Assembly: GCF_900963305.1 (NCBI RefSeq)
Contig: NC_042520.1
Span: 7,288,170 to 7,352,169 of the forward strand
Length of the DNA: 64,000 nucleotides
Reading direction: 5' to 3'
DNA from: Echeneis naucrates
Lineage: Eukaryota > Chordata > Actinopteri > Carangiformes > Echeneidae
Positions 12,215 to 24,748 of the stretch are shown here, piece by piece. Numbering within the stretch: the stretch's first letter is position 1; the number at the start of each line of letters is the position of its first letter. A model generated the notes under the pieces. That model was not told the DNA's origin, did no database searches, and worked only from the letters and a program-made list of their open reading frames with translations. Both the position numbers and the translations under genes were made by a program.

Positions 12215-14710
12215 ATGAAGGAAGATAAAGAAAACACCCGACCGAAGGAGAAAAGGGTGGAAATCAAGTGTGAAGATGGAGAAAAGACGGAGAAGTCAAA
12301 GGAAAAGAAAGAGACCATGACAAAGGTGAAACTTGCTAGCTTCGTTAGCTTGTGTTGCTATAAAACCAGTTAGTTGTGGATACTAATAAAACTTTTAATT
12401 AAATAAAAGGTTTTTCACAAACTGCGTTTTTCAGTTCAAACACACATATTTATCCAACAATTACGAGATAGAGTCACTTGAAACCAGGCAGACCACATTA
12501 GCCGGTTGCTGCCTTCCGCCCACATCTGGGGAAACCTTCAGGACTGTGGATGTTGTTTCCTCAGATCGTGATCAGGAGATTACCTCCAAGTTTGACCAAG
12601 GAGGAGTTGGAGGAGCAGCTGCAGCCGCTCCCAGACCTGGACTACATGGAGTTTTTCTCCAACGACACAAGGTGAGCTGCTGATCAGACGTTAAATCCTT
12701 CAATAAAAACATTAAATCAGCCAACACCATTTCAACCGGACATGACTGTTGTGTTGTTGTTGTTGTTGTTTTTTTTAGCCTTTACCCCCACCTATTTGCA
12801 AGGGCTTACCTCAACTTCAAAAATCAAGAAGACATAGTCCTCTTCAGAGATCGGTTTGATGGATATGTATTCATTGACAGCAGAGGTATGTGGAGAATTA
12901 ATTGCACCAAACAGATTTATTCGCTAGTGAGTTGAGGCTTCATGCTTATTCGCATTATGTCTGTCTGCAACAGGTCAGGAGTATCCTGCAATTGTAGAGT
13001 TTGCACCCTTTCAAAAGACTGCCAAGAAAAGAAGCAAGAAAAAGGATGCAAAGTGCGGCACAATTACTGACGGTAAAAATATTTCCTGAACATGCATTTG
13101 ATGTCCTGTTGTTATAAAGCCATAGGATTGAATGAGTGTATGTTTTAGTAGGATACTCTATTCTTCTCATTATCGCTTCCATATACTGTGTGTTTATTGT
13201 TAGGTGGTATATGTTTATGGCTACATTTGCTGATTTTAATTAGAAAAGGGTAGAGAAAACCTGCTTTGTTTAATGTTATGTAGTGATTTATATTCAATTG
13301 TTTTTCCACTTTTAAGATCCTGATTACAAAAAGTTCTTGGAATATTACAATGGAGATGAAGAAAAGTTTGTGTCAACACCGGAGACCCTTTTGGAGGAGA
13401 TTGAGGCAAAATCAAAGGAGCTTGTAGGTATGTTAACGGTTTGGTAAATTAAAATACGTACCTGAATCATCAATGCATAATGTTAAAGTGGAGACCTGTT
13501 CTCTTCTATTTCCTCAAGCTAAAAAAACAACTCCTCTGCTGGATTTCCTGAAGAATAAACAGGTAAATGTGTACAATGGCACAAAACAATGGTGTTGCAT
13601 GATGAAGGTGGGCTCATATCCTGTTTCATTGCTGTACAGAGACTCAGGGAGGAAAAGAAAGAAGAGAGAAGGAGGAGGGAGCTTGAACGCAAGCGTATAC
13701 GGGATGAGGAGCGTCGTAAGTGGAGAGAGGAGGAGAGAAGAAAGCGCAAGGAAGCAGAGAAGATGAAAAGACTGGAGAAGCCTCTCGAGAAAGACAAAGA
13801 CCAAATTAAAGAAGAACCAAAAATTAAGGTGCGTGTGCTGTGGAGGAGTAAAGCAGTTCAAAACCATGTTCAATTTCCATTGTCTCATTATGATCTTTCT
13901 GTTTTTTGTCTCTCTCGCTTTTTTCAACTGTGTAGCTTCTAAAGAAACCAGACAGAAGTGATGATACAGATCCTGAGAAGCCAAAGGATAAGTCAAAGAA
14001 ACCAGAGAAGTCCAGTAAAGAGGACAGAATGATGGGGAGCACTGATCATAGGAGGCGTCACAACATTGAAAATAAGGAGGATCGAGGAAGGAAGTTAGTT
14101 AGCTCACTAATTCATATAAAAATACATTGCTTACTTTAGACAGAATACTGAAGCAGAATTTGTGATTTACACAGAGCTGATGAGGATGGGAGGAAAGAGT
14201 TCAGAGAACGTGACGCTGATCGAGAAAGAGACAGAGAACGCGAGAAGGAGCGGCGGCAGAAAGAGAAGGAGCGCATCAGGCGTCAGGATGAAGAGAGGCG
14301 GAGACGGAGAGAACAGCAAGATGGAGAAAACTCATACAGGAAACGAGAGGATGAGCTCAAAAAAGAAAAAGAGCGTGCCTTGGAGAAGAAAAAGGGTGAC
14401 AATGTTGGTGTATCCTATCACTCTGAGAGGCCAGAGAAACTTTCCAAAGATCACAAAAAGGATGATGCTGGAAAAAGAGAGCGGCTGAGGAATAAGGTGA
14501 CAATTCTAGCATTTAAAGTTATCAAGTCACTTCTCACCAACCTAATAGTGTTGTTTTTTTGTGCATCAGGATCGGCCTGCTATTCAGCTGTACCAGCCTG
14601 GAGCCAGAAGCCGCAATCGAGCAATGGGAGGAGGAGGGGCTGAATCCAGTTCTTCAGACAGGAAACCAGATGCTGAGACCAAGAAAGTAGTTGATAAAGA
14701 AGATGACTGA
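12215..14710 (+). CDS. upf3b: UPF3B, nonsense-mediated mRNA decay regulator
   Basis: Ten coding exons: 12215-12325, 12565-12671, 12779-12885, 12974-13072, 13317-13427, 13519-13562, 13640-13828, 13936-14093, 14175-14496 and 14570-14710. Together they are 1389 nt, 462 residues (human 470/483). The RNP-like UPF3 domain starts at residue 38 (IVIRRLPPS) and holds EFFSNDT, YPHLFARAYLNF and FAPFQK, then TPETLLEEIEAK. A long charged Arg/Glu helix (about 195-290 and 310-415) follows. The exon-junction-complex binding motif is DRPAIQLYQPGARSRNR at 417-433. UPF3B links the EJC to UPF2 in NMD; both contact regions are intact. The last exon is shorter than the human tail. AATAAA at 15548-15553 probably ends the message. 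Confidence 0.97.
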
Positions 14711-16061
14711 GCAGATTTGTACTTAAGGCAATTTAAGTTGCTAAGGAGAGGGTAGACCAGTCTGTGAGGCTCAGAGCAGCGATGTGGTGCCCCAGGGGCA
14801 CATGTACTGCAGCTGAAGCAGGGCTTCATCTAGCTCTCCCAGTCTCAAAGGCAGAGAAGTTAAGATGAAGCCTCTTAGTGCCTGAGTGTGACCCTGTTTT
14901 AGTTTAATTTGCTAGGAAAGGTAACAGTAACCTTTGGAAAGAGTTTGGCCGCGGGGCACATTGGGTGACGCCAAAGGTATTTTGGAACATGTGAACTCAA
15001 AGTGACCTTATTTCAGTATCGTTTCTCTAGTGGAAAAGTTCACATACAAACTTTACATTTTTAATTGTTCATCCAAACCACAGTCTGTGGGTATAGAACA
15101 ATTTCGCAGGTGTTTCAATTCCCAATTACTCAACATGTCAACCTCGCTGTATTCATCAATATAATTTCCACACTCTTTTGAAAGAGATCTTTGTTGTAGC
15201 ATCGCGATTTTCACATTGACTTTACATTTTACTCTGCCCGGGGAGCATCCAATATATGTGCAGAACTGTTATTTCAGTTCCATTGTCTGTACCTTTTTAA
15301 ATAATCTCACAGGAACTCTATATAATGAAGTTCACAGTGATAAAGGAGAAATAGCCATTTCTAAGTGGACTGTCATTGGACAGTTGTGCCTGCATGAATA
15401 CTTAATTGACAGTGATAAATCGGTTGCCTTCCCCTTTTTCTAACTCCCCAGATATATCCATATGTGATGCACTAAACTGAAAACATATCAGCATGAAAAT
15501 AAATCACAATTAGTGATGCAAATCAACAGTAGACATTTTTGACTGGAAATAAAAGGGTCTTTGCCAAAGCTTTGCTGTCTTTTTTTTTTTTTTTCCTCCA
15601 ATGAACAGTGGCCAAGAGTTAAAATACAAGAAAATTCAGGGGTGATAAGAACACAACACATCCACTGTATACACAGTACGATGGCCAGGTGGTTAGTGCT
15701 GTTGATAGGTTTTTTGGTACATGGAAGTGTCTGATATTTCTCTTGATTTGTGAATTTTCTTCCAACCCATCAGTGACATGAGTGACAAGTGTCTTTTGAT
15801 ATGTAATTTACCTTCACTACCACACTGGACTGTAAGTTGTAAAGGAGTATAGTATGAGGTATGAGATATTACTTTACAGTGAAAGGTAGAATTTTCCCTT
15901 CGTCACTTGTGAGTTGGAGCTGAACTTAAACGCCTCCAGTAGGTGTCGCTGTCTGCGGGCTGCGCAGCTCGCTCCTCGGCCCCCTATTGGATAAAACCGC
16001 CTGCGTCACTTCCTTCTTTCTCTTCGACCACTGCCATAGTCGGGAAAGGACTGTGGACAAA
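14711..16061 (+). other. upf3b 3' UTR and rpl39 upstream region
   Basis: About 840 nt of probable upf3b 3' UTR ends at AATAAA 15548-15553, followed by a T run. Some 450 nt of unremarkable DNA then leads to the rpl39 promoter. A small open frame at 15216-15443 lies within the UTR and resembles no family I know. Confidence 0.6.
15975..16061 (+). promoter_or_regulatory. rpl39: rpl39 TOP-type promoter
   Basis: An inverted CCAAT (CCCTATTGG, 15981-15989) and a TATA-like GATAAAA lie just before a pyrimidine tract, 16009-16025 (CTTCCTTCTTTCTCTTC). Such a tract is typical of the 5' terminal oligopyrimidine start of ribosomal protein mRNAs, which makes translation mTOR-dependent. The start ATG follows about 40-50 nt later. 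Confidence 0.65.
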
Positions 16062-17887
<1,826 letters not shown>

Positions 17888-17985
17888 ACATTGGGATCCC
17901 TGTGTCCTCATCTTCCAACATCTGCCAGGACCTCCAGCAGCTGGGCCTGACTTCATTGACGGAGCCATGTTATGTCATGTTTGAT

Positions 17986-17991
17986 AATAAA
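17986..17991 (+). terminator. rpl39: rpl39 polyadenylation signal
   Basis: AATAAA lies about 100 nt past the rpl39 stop and precedes a TGTG/T-rich stretch. Confidence 0.8.
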
Positions 17992-18019
17992 AGATCTGTG
18001 ATCAAACTTGGAAAAACAT

Positions 18020-18715
18020 TTTCTGGTCTCTTTGGCCCAGTAGGTGGATAACTTGTCAATTTACATGTCATTTCCTGTGGCAAATAAATCATTGAATGGG
18101 AGCTGAAGTGCTGAAAAAGCACTACAAAAAGTACTGCCGCTCAAGAAGGCTGATGTAGCAAGACAGTGTGTTTACCGAACACATCAGCAACTATTATTTA
18201 ATCTGACTGATGAAACTGGAGCCACAGCTGCTCAAAGAATTCAGTTCATATTCATTTTGTATTGAGTTTGGGGTCAGTGCGGTTTCCCTTTAAATACCAA
18301 AAGTGTTTGTTTTATGTGATATTTCCAGAAAAGCAAGTTGTGAATTATCTGTGTGCTGTAGTGCAACGATTTCCAAACTGACGTCTTATTAGTAACAGTT
18401 TCCATATGGATATGAGTTATGAGCTTTTCTTAGTTTTATACAAGTATGTGACAAAACAAACACTCTTTACATATTAAGTTACATCTATAGTACACCACTT
18501 CAATGCAGAGAAGTGTCAGTCTGCTTTCTGGTTGGATTTGGCAGAAAAGGGCTATTGTGCATTGTAGGAAAACTTGATTTTTAGATCGTGGAAAAAAAAA
18601 TACTTTAAGGCTTGTGACAGACTGAAGTAGGAAGCAAAAAATTGGCCCCCTCTCGGCCCAAGTTTAAAACTACAAGAAAAGCCAATTTAAAAACAAACAG
18701 GACGCATCGCTTGTC
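18020..18715. other. convergent intergenic region and sowahd 3' UTR
   Basis: DNA between the tail-to-tail genes rpl39 and sowahd. Part must be the sowahd 3' UTR, on the minus strand. No further gene, repeat or RNA was recognised. Confidence 0.5.
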
Positions 18716-19675
18716 TCAGCTTTTGTTCCTGAGAAATGAAAGTGGAGACAGCAGCTTTGTGAAAGAGCCAAATCTCCAGCTGCTGCTCCTGTTAGTCCGG
18801 TCAAAGGAGTTCACCTCAGCCGCCTGTCCAACATCCACCTCATCACAGGCGCTCAGGTGGATCGCTGCAGAGTCGCAGCTGCTGCTGCTGCTGTTGTTGT
18901 TGGTGTTTCTGTTGACATTTTGCGGACTGTGCTCATCGTCCCAGGCCCCCAGCAGCTCCCTCATCTCCGGGGGGGCGTCCGGCCTGAGGTACTGCCAGGC
19001 TCTCTTGCCGTTGTAGTCCATGGCGTCGGTGTTGGCTCCGAAAGCCCCGACCAGCAGCTTGACGATCATGTAATGTCCGTGCATGCAGGCGACGTGCAGC
19101 GGCGTGAGGCCGCCGCTGCCCCGCAGGTTCACGTTCACCGGGATCCCCGCGGCGTCGGAGAAGCGCAGCAGCCTGAGCAGCGTGTCGTCCTCCCCCCGTT
19201 TGGCCAGCCAGTGCAGGGCCGAGTACCCGCTGATGAAATCCCTCCTGGATAACAGATAGGGGTCCGCGGAGATAAACTCCAGGATGGTCTCGTAGCTCCC
19301 CTCCACCGCAGACAGCATCCAGGCGTGCTCCATCGGGTACAGAGCCCAGTCCGCGTCCTGCTCGGAGGACGTGCGGGCGGTGTGAGAGGACAGCACGCTG
19401 CCAAACCCGCTGGATGTGTTACTGAGGAGCAGCTCTTTGAGGTATTTCTTTCTCATAGCGGGTGTGAGCGACCCTCTGTCCGGAGCGGCGCCGTCACAGA
19501 CTTCTTGCTGCCTCTGCAGCCTCGACCTCCGCTGGACGGCGCTGGGCATGACCTGCATGCCAAGCCTCCAGAGCGGCTCCACAACGGCGCCCTGTGTCGC
19601 CGCTCCGCCGCCGTGGGCGTCCGCATCACTGACGGCTGCCTCAGATCCAGCATCGTCCGATCCCCCGCCGGACAT
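18716..19675 (-). CDS. sowahd: Sosondowah ankyrin repeat domain protein D
   Basis: A single-exon gene of 319 residues (human SOWAHD about 315, also intronless). The N-terminus (1-110) is low-complexity, rich in Gly, Ala and Asp. The SOWAH core starts with EHAWMLSAVEGSYETIL (about 115-147). Two ankyrin repeats follow: GYSALHWLAKRGEDDTLL (about 147-180) and GLTPLHVACMHGHYMIVKLL (about 187-220), with DYNGKRAWQYL. A short Asn/Ser-rich tail and a basic C-terminus end the protein. Ankyrin repeats bind proteins; the cellular role of vertebrate SOWAHD is poorly known. The start is the first ATG of the frame, in a GC-rich context. Its position next to rpl39 and near septin6 matches human Xq24, which separates it from SOWAHA, B and C. 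Confidence 0.92.
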   Translation of the reverse strand: MSGGGSDDAGSEAAVSDADAHGGGAATQGAVVEPLWRLGMQVMPSAVQRRSRLQRQQEVCDGAAPDRGSLTPAMRKKYLKELLLSNTSSGFGSVLSSHTARTSSEQDADWALYPMEHAWMLSAVEGSYETILEFISADPYLLSRRDFISGYSALHWLAKRGEDDTLLRLLRFSDAAGIPVNVNLRGSGGLTPLHVACMHGHYMIVKLLVGAFGANTDAMDYNGKRAWQYLRPDAPPEMRELLGAWDDEHSPQNVNRNTNNNSSSSSCDSAAIHLSACDEVDVGQAAEVNSFDRTNRSSSWRFGSFTKLLSPLSFLRNKS

Positions 19676-20486
19676 GCTGCTTGGCTCTGAGCGCGACGAG
19701 TCCGAAGCTACTTCCTTTTACTGAGACAACACCCCGAAGTTATCAGTGTCAAACTATAGTCTGGGAACAGCTTCCCCCTTCTCCGCTGGATTCACACCCT
19801 GCACCGACGGGAGATAAGTTTATTTATAAAAAAAAAAATAATAATAATAAATACGGTAACTGCTTTATTTCTGCTGACCCCCCCAAAAAATAAAGCGTTT
19901 TAAGAGTGCTATGAGCAGATAAAGGAAGTTCCTCATTTTGCTTTCAAGTGACGAAGTAACTGTGTCTCCCTGATTTAAGCCTCTTAAATTCTATAATAAC
20001 AGCTGTTCATACCCGCTCACCTGCTTCAGGCTGCCATGTTACTCACCTGCTCTGTGGCCAAGCCTCATTCCGTCTCGCCTGGAGAAGCACACAAATTCCT
20101 ACTTAACCAACTGATTAGCGATTCAGTCCCTGCAAACAAGCCTGATCAGGATTATAAAAGTTACTTAAAGATTTATTCCAAATAACGAGAGGCAGCCTCA
20201 AGCAGAGACTCTTCTTTAACATGAAGAACTGAAACAAAGTTCAGTCTAATCTCAGGCAAAACCAATGACGAGATTCCTCACATGTGACCACTGATGGACT
20301 TTGGGGGGGGCAGGAAGTAGTACACTTGATCTTGCCCCTTTTTACAGCTTGTCAAACAAACATACACTAGCAGAGCTATAAACCAGATCCATACAGAAAG
20401 TGGACAACAGGGAATCGATAAAACTATTTTATTTCAGTGAAAATTAAATGTAGTCAAATTTTAAAAACAAAACTGTGCATTAACAT
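19676..20486. other. region between sowahd and pttg1
   Basis: The left part is presumably the sowahd promoter (minus strand) and the far right the pttg1 3' UTR (minus strand). An A/T-rich simple stretch (19828-19855) and a short G run (20302-20310) are present. No other gene was recognised. Confidence 0.5.
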
Positions 20487-21959
20487 TCAGTCAGTAACTG
20501 GCTCTGGAGGAAGTTCAATAATCTGTTCAAGAGTTTGAAGAAAAGCATCCAGCTCCAAGCAGTAATCTGGAAGAGACAGTGACGTTAATGATACAGTAGG
20601 TTTATGATAACTGTAGTTAATGATAATGACCAACCTGTGCACCATATGAAGACATTGTTTTCCTTAATGTGGCTTTTATTTTGTAAATTCATTCATTCCT
20701 ATCAGGTTATCATAATCAGTCTTGGCCATTTTCCCAGTTTTGAGAAACAATGCTTGGACTTTCGTGACATTGCAGAGTTACTTGAATTTATCTTTAATAA
20801 CCAGGACAGTGTGGAAACTAGCTGCTCCTAGGTTAAACAGTACAATTCAGCTCCTGTACACTGACAATGCAGCAGTAAGCTTTAAAATGAGGCAGTTTTA
20901 AATCAATAAGAATGGCTTTGTGGTAAAACTATATTTTAATCATTTCAATTGATGTAAAACTTTAACTTCTAAAAATTTCTTTTGTGGACTATAAAAAGTC
21001 ACCATGTTCCATAAATTAATCAATACCTGAAGCTTTTGGCATTTTTACAGGTGACAGCTCTGGGAGAGGATCCAATTTTTCCAGGTCTTCCTCACATGCG
21101 TGTGGTGTTTTTGGGAAACAGGCCAGTCCAGGCAGAGCCATGCCACTGATGCAAACCAAATCTTCAGGTATGCTGTATTTTTCAAAATCTGGAAGGAAAA
21201 GCGCAACAGTACCAGTAACAGTTTTATGCAAGGGTTCAATGGTGAATGTTGTTGGATCCCTCATTCTGTTAAGTTACTGGCTGCATCCTGGCCTCATCTC
21301 CCAACAAGCTGAGACCAGGATGCAGCCAGTAAGTTACCTTCTCTGGGACACCAACATCATGGGTAAAAATATGACTTTTGGGTAAACTGAGGCCGAGTTA
21401 CCTAGTGGGTTATAAGGGATGAACTTCTCAATTTCTGGATATTCCTCCACTTTGCAGTGAGCAGTATGTTTAGTTTGAGTTTCCTGTGGAAGAAACATTG
21501 CATTAGCACATTTAAAAAAAAAAAAAAAAAAAAAAAAGTAAAGAGCAATTTTTTATTTATTTATTTTTATTCCTTTTACTACATCTTTTGCAATGAAAAT
21601 TCAATTATAAGATTAGAGACTATTACAGCCTGAGGATTTAAGGGTTCTGTCCTCTGGAGTTGGACTTTTCTTCCACCCTCTGCTGTGGTGACAGCAGAGG
21701 GTGGGATTATTTTGTTGATGGTGCCAAAAGCCTTACGACCAGACAGCAAAGGGGTGGTTGGTGTTTTGGCAATCATGGGAGATTTCAAGATTCTCTCTGG
21801 TGGATGAAAAAGAACAGCATAAACATGCAATAATACTAGACTAAAATTAGTGCCAGACAACAGTGACATTTTCATACCTGGGGCAGACTGAAGTCGCTGT
21901 CGCAGCTTCAGCGAAGGTACACGGAGATTTTCTGGCTCGGCAAAGATTATGTTGGCCAT
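20487..21959 (-). CDS. pttg1: Securin (pituitary tumor-transforming gene 1), separase inhibitor
   Basis: Five coding exons on the minus strand: 21959-21878, 21796-21627, 21483-21402, 21188-21027 and 20566-20487. They are 576 nt, 191 residues (human 202). Exon 1 encodes MANIIFAEPEN. Exon 2 holds the D-box-like RKAFGTINK. Exons 3-4 encode the separase-binding segment EIEKFIPYNPLDFEKY and the SPVKMP motif; exon 5 ends in PPEPVTD. Securin holds separase inactive until APC/C degrades it at anaphase. The D-box Leu is Phe here and the KEN tripeptide appears as PEN. The exon 2 donor (GCT|GTAATA) is weak and was chosen because it gives the required phase. A 5' UTR intron runs from a TTTACAG acceptor just before the start to a donor at 22706, with a first exon from about 22760 to 22707. 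Confidence 0.9.
21274..21332. repeat. perfect 18-bp inverted repeat (hairpin) in pttg1 intron
   Basis: TTACTGGCTGCATCCTGG (21274-21291) is matched exactly by its reverse complement at 21315-21332. After one mismatch a further CTCA/TGAG pair extends the stem, leaving a loop of about 13 nt. It lies between pttg1 coding exons 3 and 4. Confidence 0.85.
21673..21704. repeat. pttg1: perfect 14-bp hairpin inside pttg1 coding exon 2
   Basis: CCACCCTCTGCTGT (21673-21686) and ACAGCAGAGGGTGG (21691-21704) are exact reverse complements separated by four bases. On the coding (minus) strand they specify the stretch PPSAVTTAEGG just after the D-box-like motif. Confidence 0.9.
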
Positions 21960-22227
21960 CGTATCTGTAAACACATGATTCCGTGATGAAACAGGTTGCA
22001 AAGAGGCCTTATGTTTTATTTCAAACTCATTAGTTCATGGACTAAGTTGCAGACCCACTTTAAAACAGAAAACACAGGGCTTTATTCACATAATGAGGGG
22101 GAAAGTACCCATACATGTGAATTGTCAACTATATTCAGTCGAAGTTATATCTGCCATGATTGCTGGTAGCAGGCCTGTATTTGGTTATTATCTCACTTCC
22201 AACATTCAAAATCTGTGAGAAAAAGAC

Positions 22228-22228
<1 letters not shown>

Positions 22229-22270
<42 letters not shown>
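22229..22270. repeat. (AAT)n microsatellite
   Basis: About fourteen tandem AAT units lie in the pttg1 5' UTR intron, followed by an A run. Confidence 0.9.
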
Positions 22271-22276
<6 letters not shown>

Positions 22277-22707
22277 TCGCTAACTTTAGCAGTTAGCTTC
22301 AGCAAACTTTATCCTGATTTGTCCTGTAACATCAGTGTGCTAAAGGAAAACAGTTTCAAATACGGCTAGTTTGAATTGTTTTGTTTTGACCTGGCAGCAG
22401 CTAAAACACGTCTGACTTTAGCATCCAACATAACTTTATAACTAGGCAGCAGCATATTTTTAAAGATATCTTAAAAAGCCTGCCTCAGCCACGATCGACC
22501 CGATGTCATAGAAGAATACATTAGATTTAATCTGAACCTACTTTATGTCAGTTTAACTCGATTAGCTAAACCATCAGTTAGCTAGTTAACGCTAACCGCA
22601 CAGGCTTTTAGCGGCTCAATAAAACCTTTGGCACGGAGTAAATGTGTTGAGAAACACAACATCAACGTTGATACTACACTGATAACTTTACCGTAGCCGT
22701 GTTTACC

Positions 22708-24748
22708 TCCGTCGGTTGTCAGTTGTTGCTGGTTGCTGGTTCCGGTACCGGATGGTTGTTTGGAGATGAGCTACCGCGGCTCCTTTTTAAATTCACTGCC
22801 TTCGTCCTATTGGCCTCTGAGACTCTCCGATGGGCGTTTCACAAACAGGATCCGTGTTGTAAATATGATTAGGTTATATTTAATCATCAGAAATAATCAG
22901 AAAATCAAAAGCAACTGAATAATAAACATACGGAAATTTTTCGTCATGCAGTGTTATTGTCCATTAAAGCCGTTCAATTTTGAACAAAACTTTATTGACA
23001 AAACAAACTTAACAGATGTACAGTCTCAACGGTATTGTAAAATTAGGTGTTTAATGGCACTAGAGAAAGACAGGAAGAAATGAAAGTGTAAGTGTACAAA
23101 GGGACAGTAATTTAGCAGAAGTTTAAAGACATATCAAATTCACATTAGCAGATGTACCCAGCCATTCAAGATGGAACAAACAACAACAACAACAACAACA
23201 AAAACTACAAACAAAACATATATGTAAACAAACACACACACACGTCTTCCCATGTGAGGAACATTAATAAAATACTTCAAGAATGAAGTAAATTTTGGTG
23301 GAATTTGGGCATAATTTGATTTGTAATGAGAGGAAAGGAATGTTGGAAAGTCAAAATGACAGATCCAATGTAATCCCGTAGTGTACCAGTTCATTTTGAC
23401 TCTATGCATGGAATCCCCCCTAATGTGTGTTTCCTGTTAAATTGGCCATAGTTGAAAAATTTAAACAAAACATTTAATACCCCAGATTTTGTTTAAGCCT
23501 TAACGTACAGCTTTCACATGTTAACTGTGGTTTAATTTTCACTGTGATATTTTTGGAAGCGATAGATCAATATTTTTGAGAAGATATGTAGATGTATGTT
23601 GCAAGATGTATATTTAAAAAATTCCTGTGGGCAAATGAACAGCTGCTTATTTCATACAGTGTGATACCTTGTAGGGTTAAAGTTACGTATACAGTCATTA
23701 CTGTGCATGCAGTGGATAAAGGCCAGTGGAAATGCCCATGGGAAGGATTGTGCTGGTCTGGATAGGTAAAATTTGTTGAAAGAGCCTGTGACAGACAGTT
23801 GATGTTCCTGCTGCCGCTGGGAGATAATTGTAAATTAGAACAATGTTGATTATTTCATTGGCCATTTATCAGTTTAAAATTTATAATAGATTACAACATT
23901 ACAACATGAGAATAACAGTGCATAGAACCAGGTCCAGTCGCTCTCAACACAATTCTCTTGGATAACATTAGCGAAAGGTCCCTTTGAGGTTTGCTATTCT
24001 TTCTTCCCTACTTTACATTCCACATACCATTTAATTTTCTATATACATTGAGTTCAATAGTTGTAGAGGGTTAACATGTGGCTGTAATTTTATCATTTTG
24101 GTATGAAAATGATTTCAGTGGCCACATTGTCACTTCTCCACCCAGGGCATATGATGTATATTAAGTGTATTTGTAGGCTATAGCATATTTGAATAAATAA
24201 GCTGTATATAAATTCATTGCCCTTTGCAATGTAGTCATGGTAATGAGGATAACAATTTGGGAAATATACAAGATAAATACATGCCACACAATAAAAGACA
24301 ATGGAAAATGGTGCGTAAGGCCAAAGGAACAAGCTTAATTGTATAAATTAATTGAACGTGGGTGTGAAATGTGTGTGAGAAGGTACAGGAACCCAACTAA
24401 CCAAAAGGAGCCTTTCAGGTTTTGCTTACTGCTGCTAAATAATCATTAGTTCATTGACTGCGGTTCACTGGCTTTGTCACAGGACGAAACCATTCGGGCA
24501 AACTTGTGGGGGGATCTCGGCGGGTAGTCTCATTAAACACGATCATTTCAAAATGTAAACGGGTAAGAATCTGCTGTGATTTCGATATCCATTTGTCTGC
24601 ACTTGACAAATCTCCCATAACGGAAGGTGGTCAAAAATAATGAGGTTGATAGCAGGTAAAGTAGCCTGTTGAGCTGTGGTACATTCCTACGAGGTTTCCT
24701 TTGCTGAAGAGCAGCGGAGGGTTTGTCCTCCAGCTAACGGCCAGCGCC
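22708..24748. promoter_or_regulatory. divergent region between pttg1 and septin6
   Basis: The pttg1 first exon (minus) and the septin6 first exon (plus, ATG at 24749) point apart. The pttg1 side (22690-22830) has CCAAT-type text ('cctattggcc', with a reverse CCAAT) fitting a cell-cycle promoter. An (AAC)n stretch (about 23178-23201) and AT-rich DNA fill the middle. The septin6 side just before 24749 is moderately GC-rich. At nearly 2 kb, two separate promoters are more likely than one shared one. Confidence 0.45.

Noticed and set aside
13514-13996. Minus-strand frame of 160 residues
   Set aside because: It is antisense to upf3b exons 6-8 (Arg/Glu codons read backwards give Ser/Leu/Phe).
15216-15443. 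75-residue plus frame downstream of upf3b
   Set aside because: It lies within the probable upf3b 3' UTR and has no recognisable family features.
19325-19690. Plus-strand frames of about 100-130 residues over sowahd
   Set aside because: GC-rich antisense shadows of the sowahd coding exon.
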